13,926 nt of DNA from CAZFAT01 sp964517075 (GCA_964517075.1 CAZFAT010000177.1:1-13926); one strand, 5' to 3'; shown: positions 1 through 7,692, counted from the first letter of the stretch. Made by a program: numbers and translations. Notes: a model not told the origin generated them from the sequence alone.

Positions 1-2267
1 CACCCGCCCCGTGGGCGCCGGGCCTCCAGAACGTTCCCGCGGACTCCCCGGCCCTGGATCCCGCCGCGGCATTGGGCACGTTTCGACTGCCGCCCGGCTA
101 CCGCATCGAGCTGGTGGCCAGCGAGCCGCTGATCCAGGACCCGATCCTCATCGACTGGGACGCGGACGGCCGGCTGTGGGCGATCGAAGTGCCCGGCTAC
201 ATGCCGGACATCCGTGCCACCACCGAGTTCGCACCGACCGGCCGCATCGTCGTGCTCGAGGACACGGACGGTAACGGCGCAATGGATCGCCGCACCGTGT
301 TTCTCGACGGGCTCGTGCTGCCGCGATCGCTCAAGGTCCTGTCGCACGGGGTGATCGTCGGGGCACCGCCCGACCTCTGGCTGGCGCGCGACACCGACGG
401 CGACCTGCGAGCGGACACGCTGGAGGTCATCAGCAGCACGTACGGCGGTCGCGCGGCCGGTCCCGAGCACAATCCCAACGGCCTGCTGTGGGGCCTGGAC
501 AACTGGATCCACACCTCCGACCACAACCAGATCTTCCGTCTGCAGAACGGCCGGATTGTCGCGGAACGCATCCTGTCGCGCGGGCAGTGGGGCGTGTCGA
601 TGGACGACGCCGGCCGGATGTATCGCAACACGAATCAGGCCGCGCTCTTCGTGGATCTCGTTCCGGCCCGGTACTACGCGAGGCAGACAGGCCTCCCGCG
701 CACGCGCGGCCTCTTCGAGTCCCTGCAGAACGTCAGCGTCAACACGGTGTGGCCGATCCGGCCCACGCGCGGCGTGAACCGCGGTTATCAGAACGGCATC
801 CTGCGGCCCGATGGCCGGCTGGCCGCGTTCACGGCGGCGTGCGCCCCGACCGTCTACCGCGGCGACCGGCTGCCGGCCGAACTGCACGGCAACGTGTTCG
901 TCGCCGAGCCCGCCGGCAATCTCGTGAGCCGGATCGTGATCACGGATCGCGCCGGGTCGCTCCACGCCCACAAGCCGTACACCAACGCCGAGTTCCTGGC
1001 CTCGACCGACGAGCGCTTCCGACCGGTGTATTTGTCGTCGGCGCCCGACGGCACGCTGTACGTGGTCGATCTCTACCGCGGGATCATCCAGCATCGGACG
1101 TTCATCACCGAGTACCTGCGCGACCACATCGTCGCGCACCAGCTCGAGCAGCCGACGGGCCGCGGCCGCATTTACCGCATCGTGCACACGAGCACGCGCC
1201 GTGACGCCACGCCGGCGCTGTCGACCGAACCAGCCGCGCGACTGGTGGATCGGCTGTCGCATCCCAACGGCTGGTGGCGGGACACGGCGCAGCGGCTGCT
1301 GGTCGAGCGCGGGGACACGTCGGTCGTGCCGCTGCTGCGCGACCGCGCCCGGCGCGCGAGAAACACGCGGGCGCGCCTGCACGCGCTGTGGACGCTCGAC
1401 GGACTGAACGCCCTCGACGAGGCCGATGTCGAACGCGCGCTCGTCGATCCGTCGCGCGATGTGCGCGCCTCAGCTCTTCGTCTGGCCGAGCGCTGGATCA
1501 CTCAGCCGGATCATCCGCTGCAGGACGCGGTGCTGGCGCGGCTGAACGACGCGGACTGGTCCGTGCGCCGGCAATTGGCCGCCACGCTCGGGATGCTGCC
1601 CGCGGCAAGGCGGTCGGCGGCACTGGCCACGCTCCTCTCCGGGTACGGCGACGACCCGGTCACAGTGGACGCCGCGATGAGCGGCCTGACGGCCGGCGAA
1701 CGGGCCGCGCTGGCCAAGACAACCGCGACCATCGGTCGCCGCGGTCCGGCCGCGCCGGGAGCGCACGCCGCCACCGCGGTCGTGCCCGGTCCACCGCCGG
1801 CGTGTGCGACATGTCCGGGCGCCCGCGGCGGACCCGGCGGTGGCCGCGCGTTTCCCAGCGGAACCACAGGACGTGCGCGCATTCCCGCGCGCGATTCGGC
1901 GAGCGCGACGCCGGTGGCTCCGCGAGATCCGCTGCCGCCGCGCGCCCGGGAGAACGACGACCGACTTGCCACGGGTGCGGCAATCTACCGCGCCACGTGC
2001 GGCGAGTGTCACGAGGCCGACGGCGGCGGGCACGAAGGGCTCGTGACGTCACTCGTCGACTCGCCCCTGGTCGCCGGATCGGCCAGCGCCATTGTGCGGC
2101 TTGTCCTCAACGGCGGGCAGAGCGGCAGCCGCGCCATGCCCGCACTGGGTGCGATCCTGACTGACGATCAGATCGCGAGCGTGCTGACCTATGTCAGGCA
2201 CACGGCGGGACACGGTGCGCCGGCGGTCGATGCAGATCTCGTCCGGAAGATTCGGCTCCGGGAATAG
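1..2267 (+). CDS. PVC-type beta-propeller / HEAT / cytochrome c protein (5' partial)
   Basis: The frame is already open at base 3, so the true start and any signal peptide lie outside the window; the TTG at 72 is only an internal codon. The first part (to about base 1190) is the beta-propeller typical of 'membrane-bound dehydrogenase domain' proteins: PPGYRIELVASEPLI, WDADGRLWAIEVPGY, EHNPNGLLWGLDNWI, and YVVDLYRGIIQHRTFITEYL before GRIYRIVH. About 1225-1720 follows an alpha-helical HEAT-like region (DVRASALRLAERW, DWSVRRQLAATLGMLP). A Gly/Pro/Ala-rich linker (about 1740-1960) leads to a C-terminal class I cytochrome c. Its haem motif CGECH is at 1998-2012 and a probable distal Met, in SRAMPALG, is at 2136. 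Known relatives are exported and proposed to oxidise sugars or polyols with electron transfer through the haem; the substrate cannot be read from sequence. It ends 22 bp from the convergent methyltransferase gene. Confidence 0.88.
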   Translation, partial: PAPWAPGLQNVPADSPALDPAAALGTFRLPPGYRIELVASEPLIQDPILIDWDADGRLWAIEVPGYMPDIRATTEFAPTGRIVVLEDTDGNGAMDRRTVFLDGLVLPRSLKVLSHGVIVGAPPDLWLARDTDGDLRADTLEVISSTYGGRAAGPEHNPNGLLWGLDNWIHTSDHNQIFRLQNGRIVAERILSRGQWGVSMDDAGRMYRNTNQAALFVDLVPARYYARQTGLPRTRGLFESLQNVSVNTVWPIRPTRGVNRGYQNGILRPDGRLAAFTAACAPTVYRGDRLPAELHGNVFVAEPAGNLVSRIVITDRAGSLHAHKPYTNAEFLASTDERFRPVYLSSAPDGTLYVVDLYRGIIQHRTFITEYLRDHIVAHQLEQPTGRGRIYRIVHTSTRRDATPALSTEPAARLVDRLSHPNGWWRDTAQRLLVERGDTSVVPLLRDRARRARNTRARLHALWTLDGLNALDEADVERALVDPSRDVRASALRLAERWITQPDHPLQDAVLARLNDADWSVRRQLAATLGMLPAARRSAALATLLSGYGDDPVTVDAAMSGLTAGERAALAKTTATIGRRGPAAPGAHAATAVVPGPPPACATCPGARGGPGGGRAFPSGTTGRARIPARDSASATPVAPRDPLPPRARENDDRLATGAAIYRATCGECHEADGGGHEGLVTSLVDSPLVAGSASAIVRLVLNGGQSGSRAMPALGAILTDDQIASVLTYVRHTAGHGAPAVDADLVRKIRLRE

Positions 2268-2289
2268 CCGGACTCCTCGCAGAACGTCG

Positions 2290-2994
2290 TCATGGGTTCC
2301 CCCTCGGGCCGGCGCCCCGCCCCTGTTTCTTCCAGAGGCGAAGGGTTCCCGGCAGCCGCCGGGCCACGTCGATCTGCTCGTAGCCCGCGGGCACCTGTCC
2401 ACCGAATCCGTTGAGCGTGATGGCGAACGTGCCGACGGGCGCGCGGGACAACGACGCGGCCGCCGCCGCGACATCTCTCGTGTGCGCCTCCGGAGTGAAG
2501 GCCATGTCGGGCTCGGCGAAACGTCTGGAGTAGAAGGCGTACTCCCCAAAGGGGTTGAAGAAGTAGTACGCGTCACCGGCGGGCGCGGGCGTCTCGCCAA
2601 GATTTCCGTTGACGAACACGACGCGGTCGTCCACCTCAAAGATCCCGGCAAGTTCGCGGGCGGCGTCAACGAGCGTGGCGCGCTTCTCCAGGCCAATGAA
2701 GCGGCAGCGCGTGAGGAGCGCCGCCGCCACGCAGAACTTTCCCGCGCCCGATCCGATGTCGACGACGGTGCGCACCTGAATCTCGCGGAGCCAGGCGGCG
2801 GCCTGCCGCACCACCCGCAACGGCGTCCAGTACTGAGCCGAGACGTCCCGCAACTCCGGAGGCAGGAAGCGATCGAATGCGTCGTCGGGCGCGCGTCCGG
2901 CGCGGAGCGACACGGCCACCAGCCGGGCCGCCCGCCGCATGGTCCGTGCCCGAGGCGAGCCGAACGGAGACGTCAGCAGCGGCGCCGCAGACAT
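2290..2994 (-). CDS. class I SAM-dependent methyltransferase with NPF motif
   Basis: The 234-residue protein has a Rossmann-type methyltransferase core. Motif I is VVDIGSGAGKF at about residues 77-87, the acidic residue that would bind the SAM ribose is E103 (FIGLEK), and FFNPFGEYAF at 145-154 sits where N- or protein-methyltransferases carry a [ND]PP/NPF-type catalytic motif. The VDIGSGxGKF plus NPF combination recalls DOT1-like and N6-methyltransferase folds, but the substrate is unknown. Residues 1-70 form a helical N-terminal region (FLPPELRDVSAQYWTP) and the C-terminus is Gly/Pro/Arg-rich. The ATG start is preceded by GAGAAT eight bases upstream, which could be a -10 box, with no strong ribosome binding site. 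The gene stands alone, convergent with the upstream dehydrogenase-like gene. Confidence 0.82.
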   Translation of the reverse strand: MSAAPLLTSPFGSPRARTMRRAARLVAVSLRAGRAPDDAFDRFLPPELRDVSAQYWTPLRVVRQAAAWLREIQVRTVVDIGSGAGKFCVAAALLTRCRFIGLEKRATLVDAARELAGIFEVDDRVVFVNGNLGETPAPAGDAYYFFNPFGEYAFYSRRFAEPDMAFTPEAHTRDVAAAAASLSRAPVGTFAITLNGFGGQVPAGYEQIDVARRLPGTLRLWKKQGRGAGPRGNP

Positions 2995-3110
2995 GCCTGC
3001 CCATTCTCTCAGACGGGGCGGGTTGGTCCACGGAGTGACGTGACTACCGCACGTCGTGCCGGACGCGCTCGGGGAGGACGACCGCGCTGACCAAACGGTG
3101 ATCCCGTCTA

Positions 3111-3128
3111 GCGGTTCGTCTGAACCGC
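3111..3128. repeat. perfect hairpin, 7-bp arms
   Basis: GCGGTTC (3111-3117) and GAACCGC (3122-3128) are exact reverse complements around the loop GTCT. No T-run follows on either strand, so it does not look like an intrinsic terminator. It lies upstream of both divergent genes and could be an operator or a remnant of a palindromic repeat. Confidence 0.5.
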
Positions 3129-3179
3129 GACGGCCTTCTATCCATGGTGGACACCGGAGTCCCGCCGAGGTTCCGTCAA

Positions 3180-3211
3180 GGGTACGAAGGTGCGAGGGTA
3201 CGACGGTACGA
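3180..3211. repeat. four-unit 8-bp tandem repeat, consensus NGGTACGA
   Basis: Four consecutive octamers, GGGTACGA, AGGTGCGA, GGGTACGA and CGGTACGA, run without gaps from 3180 to 3211. Only the first base of each unit and one A-to-G in unit two vary. The period of 8 does not fit a codon repeat, and it lies in non-coding DNA about 100 bp upstream of dodecin. Each unit contains the 4-bp palindrome GTAC, except the unit with GTGC. Confidence 0.8.
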
Positions 3212-3310
3212 GAAGACAGCTGTTCGCTGCGGCCTTTGAACCTCGCGGGCGCGAAGGCGGGTTAAGCTCTCTGAACGGGCCGCTCCCCACCCGCACCGAG
3301 GGAGTCGTCC

Positions 3311-3514
3311 ATGTCAATCGCCAAAGTCACCGAGATCAGCGCCACGTCCACGAAGAGCTTCGAGGACGCCATCCAGCAGGGTCTGGCGCGGGCCAGCAAG
3401 ACGCTCCGCAACATCCGCAGTGCCTGGATCAAAGAGCATCAGGTCCGCTGCGAGGGCGGACGCATCAGCGAGTACCAGGTCAACATGATGGTGACGTTCG
3501 TGCTGGACGACTAA
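3311..3514 (+). CDS. dodecin family flavin-binding protein
   Basis: The protein has 67 residues, the usual dodecin length, and matches the family almost throughout: KVTEISATSTKSFEDAIQQG, ASKTLRNIRSAWIKEHQV, then ISEYQVNMMVTFVLDD. Dodecins form beta-alpha-beta-beta dodecamers that store or scavenge flavins (FMN or lumichrome) in the cytoplasm. The residues expected to stack on and contact the isoalloxazine ring are W39 and Q56. The ATG is six bases after the Shine-Dalgarno GAGGGAG (3298-3304), one of the clearest ribosome binding sites in the window. The gene is monocistronic, with a GC-rich hairpin just after the stop codon. Confidence 0.95.
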   Translation: MSIAKVTEISATSTKSFEDAIQQGLARASKTLRNIRSAWIKEHQVRCEGGRISEYQVNMMVTFVLDD

Positions 3515-3522
3515 GAAGACCG

Positions 3523-3537
3523 AGGGGCTTCGCCCCT
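3523..3537 (+). terminator. GC-rich hairpin after dodecin
   Basis: AGGGGC (3523-3528) and GCCCCT (3532-3537) pair perfectly around TTC, nine bases after the dodecin stop. There is no T-tract, so intrinsic termination is uncertain. The rest of the 126-bp gap to the convergent methyltransferase stop (3515-3640) is C-rich with repeated CTCGCTCG-like words. A second short stem (CGCTC/GAGCG around a GTTTTCTT loop, about 3612-3630) sits just past the stop of the opposing gene and may serve that gene. Confidence 0.4.
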
Positions 3538-3640
3538 GCGGACACCCCCACGGCGTCGCTCGCGGGGCCCCTCGCGCCCCGCTCCGCTCCGCCGACTCGC
3601 TCGCCTCTGCTCGCTCGTTTTCTTGAGCGACGAGGGTGGA

Positions 3641-4357
3641 CTACACATGTCCGAAATCAGTCCGCTCGAAGACGCTCTGGTACCGGTGCTCCGTCGGATC
3701 GGGCGGCCGTGCCTCGTTCCACCAGCAGCACTGCTCGATCACCCTGAAGCCGGCTCGGGCAGCGCGCTGGGTCAATGCCTCCGGTGTGAACAGCTCGAAG
3801 TCCATCGTCTCCGACCACCCGTCCGGGTACTGGATGCGCGACTCGAGGCGGCCGTGCTCGACAATGTTGGTGATCACCACGTCTTTGGCACGGGGCGAGC
3901 GCGTCGGCACACCCGCCTGGGCGATCAGGGCCTCGGGATGAAACAGGTCGAGGAGGAGACGCCCTCCCGGCCGCAGCGCCGCGGCGAGATCGGCCAGCAC
4001 CTGATCGTTCGTCGCCGGGTCGAAGTGGCCGAAGCTCTGCCAAAGGATGGCAGCGGCGTCGAAGGGCCCGGCGACCTTGCCAAGATCCCGCTGGTCGAGC
4101 TGCAGGAACGTGGCGCCAGCGGCGCGCAGGCGCGCGCTCGCCAGCGCTTCCTGGTCGCGGTCGATTCCGGTCACTTCGTAGCCGCGCTCAGCGAGCCGCG
4201 CGGCGTGTCTCCCGGTGCCGCAGCACACGTCGAGCACGCGCCGGAACGCGGGCACCGGTAGCCGCCGGCAGACGCCCTCCACTTCGATGGCCGTCCACTC
4301 CTCCGGCATCGTGTCCATGAACGCCGCGAACCAATGGGCCGAGTATTCGTTGGCCAC
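3641..4357 (-). CDS. class I SAM-dependent methyltransferase
   Basis: The 238-residue protein belongs to the small-molecule type methyltransferases. Motif I is VLDVCCGTGRHA (41-52), the acidic ribose ligand is D66 (VTGIDRD), and the post-II/III region reads AAALRPGGRLLLDLFHPE. A C-terminal WWNEA...EHRYQSVFER tail is typical of the group. The substrate is unknown. I chose the GTG at 4357 over the GTG at 4375: AGAGGA (4372-4367) lies nine bases upstream of 4357, and the resulting N-terminus (M)ANEYSAHWFAAFMDTMPEE matches the family. The gene is divergent from the YjbQ-family gene, with 39 bp between starts, so the two promoters must overlap. Confidence 0.85.
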   Translation of the reverse strand: MANEYSAHWFAAFMDTMPEEWTAIEVEGVCRRLPVPAFRRVLDVCCGTGRHAARLAERGYEVTGIDRDQEALASARLRAAGATFLQLDQRDLGKVAGPFDAAAILWQSFGHFDPATNDQVLADLAAALRPGGRLLLDLFHPEALIAQAGVPTRSPRAKDVVITNIVEHGRLESRIQYPDGWSETMDFELFTPEALTQRAARAGFRVIEQCCWWNEARPPDPTEHRYQSVFERTDFGHV

Positions 4358-4360
4358 AGG

Positions 4361-4390
4361 CCGACATCCTCTCACGGCACGCGCTACTCT
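4361..4390 (+). promoter_or_regulatory. candidate leaderless promoter of the YjbQ-family gene
   Basis: CCGACA (4361-4366) as -35 and TACTCT (4385-4390) as -10 are 18 bp apart, and the -10 ends exactly six bases before the ATG at 4397. This would give a leaderless mRNA; no Shine-Dalgarno is visible. The match to consensus is modest, but the spacing recurs at three other starts in this window. Confidence 0.45.
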
Positions 4391-4396
4391 TCACTC

Positions 4397-4813
4397 ATGG
4401 TCACCACGGTCACCCACGACATCTCGACGACAGGCCAGGGCGACACGCAGAACGTCACGGACGCGGTGGCGCGGGCCGTCACGCAGAGCAAGGTCCGGGC
4501 GGGTGTCGTGACGGTCTTCGTCGTCGGTTCGACCGCGGGCGTGACGACGATTGAGTTCGAGCCGGGTGCGGTGCACGACCTCAACGCCGTGTTCGAGACG
4601 CTCGCACCGCGGAACGGGACCTATCGGCATCATCTGCAGTGGGGCGACGACAACGGATCGAGCCACGTCCGCGCCGCGCTCCTCGGCCCGTCGGTCACGA
4701 TTCCCTTCCGGAACGGCCAGCTGCTGCTCGGCACCTGGCAGCAGATTGTCGTGCTGGAGTTCGACACGCAGCCGCGGCGCCGGGAGGTGATCATGCAGGT
4801 CGTCGGGGAGTGA
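4397..4813 (+). CDS. YjbQ / UPF0047 family protein (secondary thiamine-phosphate synthase type)
   Basis: The 138-residue protein has the full-length YjbQ fold pattern: GVVTVFVVGSTAGVTTIEFEPG (36-57), HHLQWGDDNGSSHVRAALLGPS (78-99) and VTIPFRNGQLLLGTWQQIVVLEFD (100-123). E. coli YjbQ has a weak secondary thiamine-phosphate synthase activity; the physiological role of the family is unsettled. H79, D84, N86 and H90 are candidate metal- or phosphate-site residues. The first motif here is GSTAGVTT rather than the common HTSAxLT, marking a different subtype. The ATG at 4397 was preferred to an earlier in-frame start at 4334, because that would overlap the divergent methyltransferase and add residues unlike the family. 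The gene is convergent with the PH-like gene, 12 bp between stops. Confidence 0.9.
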   Translation: MVTTVTHDISTTGQGDTQNVTDAVARAVTQSKVRAGVVTVFVVGSTAGVTTIEFEPGAVHDLNAVFETLAPRNGTYRHHLQWGDDNGSSHVRAALLGPSVTIPFRNGQLLLGTWQQIVVLEFDTQPRRREVIMQVVGE

Positions 4814-4825
4814 CGCTCGGCGCGA

Positions 4826-5149
4826 CTACCGACCGACGGCCTGTAACGTCGCGATGAACTGGTCCGGCTCCGCGGGGCTGAGCAGCAGGCTGAAGCCCGC
4901 GGTCGTCGGCACATACACGGGCCCTGGTCCTGTCCGTGAGGTACAGCAGCGCGCGCTCGCCGTTCCGCAGCCGAAACCACCCGGACTGGTAACCCGGAAG
5001 ACCGGTGCCCATCGTGCGGCGTCGCGGTGCGAGCGCCGGCTCGGCAGCGAGATCGACGCGCCTGACGGCGCGAGCGCCACGCCCAGGGCGATCTGGGCCC
5101 GCGACCATCGGGCGGGCGCGCGGGACGTCGCCTGGTCCGCGGCCGTCAT
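4826..5149 (-). pseudogene. bacterial PH-like domain gene with two offsetting frameshifts
   Basis: Read without correction this is a 107-residue open frame whose ATG (5149) overlaps the TGA of the upstream isomerase gene as ATGA, so it should be translationally coupled. The end of that frame (VYVPTTAGFSLLLSPAEPDQFIATL) fits the C-terminus of the small bacterial PH-domain family (bPH_5 type). The family's central motif is in another frame: VDLAAEPALAP, then GTGLPGYQSGWFRLRNGERA and LLYLTDRTR, about 5069 to 4925. Returning to the first frame requires dropping one base near GGGCCC (4919-4924); entering the second needs one base added around 5055-5090. The usual N-terminal membrane segments are missing too. 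Either a decayed gene or consensus errors would explain this. Confidence 0.65.
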
Positions 5150-6264
5150 CCCGGCCCCGGCGTCGTGCGCTTCTCCACCCGCGCGCGCGTCACGGTAATC
5201 GGCGTCCGCGGCGTTTCGCCGTCCACGGGCACGGCCGCGATCGCCGTGAGCACGTCCATCCCGCCCGCCACGCGGGCGAAGGCGGTGTACTTGCCGTCGA
5301 GGCCCTGGCAGGAACCCGTGCAGATGAAGAACGATGTCGAGCCACTGTCCGGCGCGTCGCCGCGCGCCATCGAGACGACGCCCGGCGCGTTCGGGGTGTT
5401 CGTGAACTCGGGCGGCAGATTGCCGACGAGCGCCTGCTGTCGAGTCGTGAGCGGTGCCGCGCGGAAGTTCATCGCGCCGGTCTGCACGACGAAGTCCGGC
5501 ACGACCCGGTGCACCAGCACGCCGTCGTACACGCCGGCCTCCGCCATGCGGAGAAAGCTCCGGACCGTGGCCGGCGCCTTGTCGGGCCACAGCTCCAGGT
5601 CGATCGCACCCATCGACGTTTCGAGCACGACCCGGTACGCGGCCAGCTCGGCCGGCGTCTCGTTCACGAAGGGTTCGGGCGGCCGGTCGCGGATCGTCAC
5701 GCGCCGGATCTCGACGCGCGCGGTCAGGCGCCCTTGGCCATCCGTCTCCAGCGCCGAGATCTGCTGGACGATGTCGAGGCCCTCCGCGACGCGGCCGAAC
5801 ACGGTGTACTCGCCGTCCAGCGCCGGCTGGTCGGTGGCGCAAATGAAGAACTGCGCGCCGCCGCTGTCGCGGTCGTTGGGGATCAACACGGCCGACACCG
5901 CGCCCGCGACGTGCTTCTCGCTGTTCGGCTCGAAGCGCACCTGGCGGAAGCCGCCTGTGCCATAGGCCGACGTCTTCGCGGGGTCGCGCGAGACGGGGTC
6001 GCCACCCTGGATGATGCCGTAGCGGACTACCCAGTGAAACGCGGTGCCGTCGTAGGCGCCCCCCTGCGCCAGCTTCATGAACAGGCCGACGTGGTTGGGC
6101 GCCGCGTCGGGCAGCAGGTCGATGACGACCGTGCCGGCTGAGGTCTCGAGGACGGCCTGTTTGCCCAGAAGTTCCGCGGGGGCCGCGCGGCTCTCGAAAA
6201 ACACCGGGCGGGTCGCGGTCTGTGGCGCCAGCAGACCGGCCAGGAGAATCATTGGGACCAGCAT
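5146..6264 (-). CDS. exported double-cyclophilin peptidylprolyl isomerase
   Basis: The 372-residue protein has two cyclophilin domains in tandem (about 37-190 and 212-365). They would catalyse cis-trans isomerisation of Xaa-Pro bonds, probably in the periplasm: the N-terminus MLVPMILLAGLLAPQ is a short hydrophobic export signal. The ATG at 6264 was chosen because the 21 extra residues from 6327 would precede the signal and extend past the divergent gene's start. Domain 1 keeps YDGTAFH, IIQGGDP and SGGAQFFIC but has W78 where cyclophilins have the catalytic Arg (FHR becomes FHW). Domain 2 keeps that Arg (VHRVVPDFVVQTG, R253) but has STSFFIC, S311, where the substrate-binding Gln of GSQFF is expected. 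Domain 2 also shows LPPEFTN and GVVSMARGD, typical of bacterial cyclophilins. The stop overlaps the next gene by ATGA. Confidence 0.9.
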   Translation of the reverse strand: MLVPMILLAGLLAPQTATRPVFFESRAAPAELLGKQAVLETSAGTVVIDLLPDAAPNHVGLFMKLAQGGAYDGTAFHWVVRYGIIQGGDPVSRDPAKTSAYGTGGFRQVRFEPNSEKHVAGAVSAVLIPNDRDSGGAQFFICATDQPALDGEYTVFGRVAEGLDIVQQISALETDGQGRLTARVEIRRVTIRDRPPEPFVNETPAELAAYRVVLETSMGAIDLELWPDKAPATVRSFLRMAEAGVYDGVLVHRVVPDFVVQTGAMNFRAAPLTTRQQALVGNLPPEFTNTPNAPGVVSMARGDAPDSGSTSFFICTGSCQGLDGKYTAFARVAGGMDVLTAIAAVPVDGETPRTPITVTRARVEKRTTPGPG

Positions 6265-6281
6265 CAGGACGTCCAGCGCGC

Positions 6282-6287
6282 ATTCTA
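6282..6287 (-). promoter_or_regulatory. candidate -10 box of the isomerase gene
   Basis: On the minus strand TAGAAT matches five of six positions of TATAAT and lies 17 bases upstream of the ATG at 6264. That would leave a leader of about ten bases. No convincing -35 was found. The box lies about 17 bp from the oppositely oriented GATAAT of the sulfurtransferase gene, so the two promoters are back to back. Confidence 0.35.
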
Positions 6288-6304
6288 GTCCGCCGCGGAT
6301 GCGG

Positions 6305-6310
6305 GATAAT
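6305..6310 (+). promoter_or_regulatory. candidate leaderless -10 box of the sulfurtransferase gene
   Basis: GATAAT matches TATAAT at five of six positions and ends exactly six bases before the ATG at 6317. Transcription would start at or next to the start codon. No Shine-Dalgarno is present at a usable distance. Confidence 0.45.
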
Positions 6311-6316
6311 GACGGG

Positions 6317-7180
<864 letters not shown>

Positions 7181-7189
7181 CCGCATGAC

Positions 7190-7215
7190 GGGCGCGGGGT
7201 CGAGGCCCCGCGCCC
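7190..7215 (+). other. strong all-GC hairpin between sulfurtransferase and sufE
   Basis: GGGCGCGGGG (7190-7199) and CCCCGCGCCC (7206-7215) are exact reverse complements with the six-base loop TCGAGG. It begins ten bases after the sulfurtransferase stop and ends 21 bases before the SufE start. There is no T-run after it. It could partially terminate, or protect the upstream mRNA from 3' exonucleases and so set a different dose for the two genes. Confidence 0.6.
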
Positions 7216-7236
7216 GCGCGTCCTGGAACCCCTCAC

Positions 7237-7692
7237 ATGTCCGTCCCCTCCACGCTGCAAGCCGTCCTCGACACCTTCGCGATGTTCAGCGATCCCGCCG
7301 ATCGCACGAACCTGCTGCTGAGCTACGCCGACCAGTTCCGCGAGGTGCCGCCGGCGATCGCCTCGCGACCGTTCGCGCAGGCTCACCTCGTGCCGCACTG
7401 CGAGTCGGAGGCCTACGTCTGGGCCAATGCGCATCCCGACGGCACGATGCAGCTGCACTTCGCGGTCGAGAACCCGTCGGGCGTCTCGGCCAAGGCGCTG
7501 GCCGCGATCCTTCAGCGCTCGCTGTCCGGCCTGCCCGCAGCCGAGATTGCCGAGATCAATCCCGACATCGTGGAGCAGATCTTCCGGCAGAACATCTCGA
7601 TGGGCAAAGGCATGGGGCTGATGTCGATGGTGCAGGCCGTGCGGTCGCTCGCGGCGAGAGCGGCAGGAAAATCGACGTCGGGTGTCAATTAA
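7237..7692 (+). CDS. sufE: SufE-family sulfur acceptor protein
   Basis: The 151-residue protein has the SufE/CsdE length and pattern: DPADRTNLLLSYADQF (19-34), then VPHCESEAYVWA with the acceptor Cys at C55, then LHFAVENPSGVSAKALAAIL and a C-terminal INPDIVEQIF. SufE accepts persulfide sulfur from a cysteine desulfurase (SufS) and passes it on for iron-sulfur cluster assembly. No sufS or other suf gene is in the window; the upstream partner is a thiosulfate sulfurtransferase, which suggests a different sulfur source (inference). The motif is VPHCESEAYVW rather than the VxGCxSxVW form common in SufE. The last residues, KSTSGVN and the TAA stop, are encoded by the left arm of a 30-bp inverted repeat, so that repeat shaped the C-terminus. 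The ribosome binding site is weak. Confidence 0.88.
   Translation: MSVPSTLQAVLDTFAMFSDPADRTNLLLSYADQFREVPPAIASRPFAQAHLVPHCESEAYVWANAHPDGTMQLHFAVENPSGVSAKALAAILQRSLSGLPAAEIAEINPDIVEQIFRQNISMGKGMGLMSMVQAVRSLAARAAGKSTSGVN

Larger units (their letters stand above)
2995..3310. other. gene-free stretch between methyltransferase and dodecin
   Basis: This 316-bp region separates the divergent methyltransferase and dodecin genes; I see no convincing coding frame. It holds an 11-bp perfect palindrome GCACGTCGTGC (3049-3059), a hairpin with 7-bp arms (3111-3128) and an 8-bp tandem repeat (3180-3211), the last two listed separately. Close to dodecin, TTGAAC (3236-3241) and TTAAGC (3262-3267) could be promoter elements, but their 20-bp spacing is long, so this is weak. 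A Shine-Dalgarno GAGGGAG (3298-3304) lies six bases before the dodecin ATG. Confidence 0.6.

Noticed and set aside
1804..2046. Possible frameshift in the linker of the left-edge gene
   Set aside because: The alternative frames show no family motifs, and the original frame is open from the HEAT part through the haem motif, so I call it a low-complexity linker.
3056..3265. Small plus-strand frames upstream of dodecin
   Set aside because: No ribosome binding site, no recognisable motif, and they run through the hairpin and tandem repeat; treated as non-coding.
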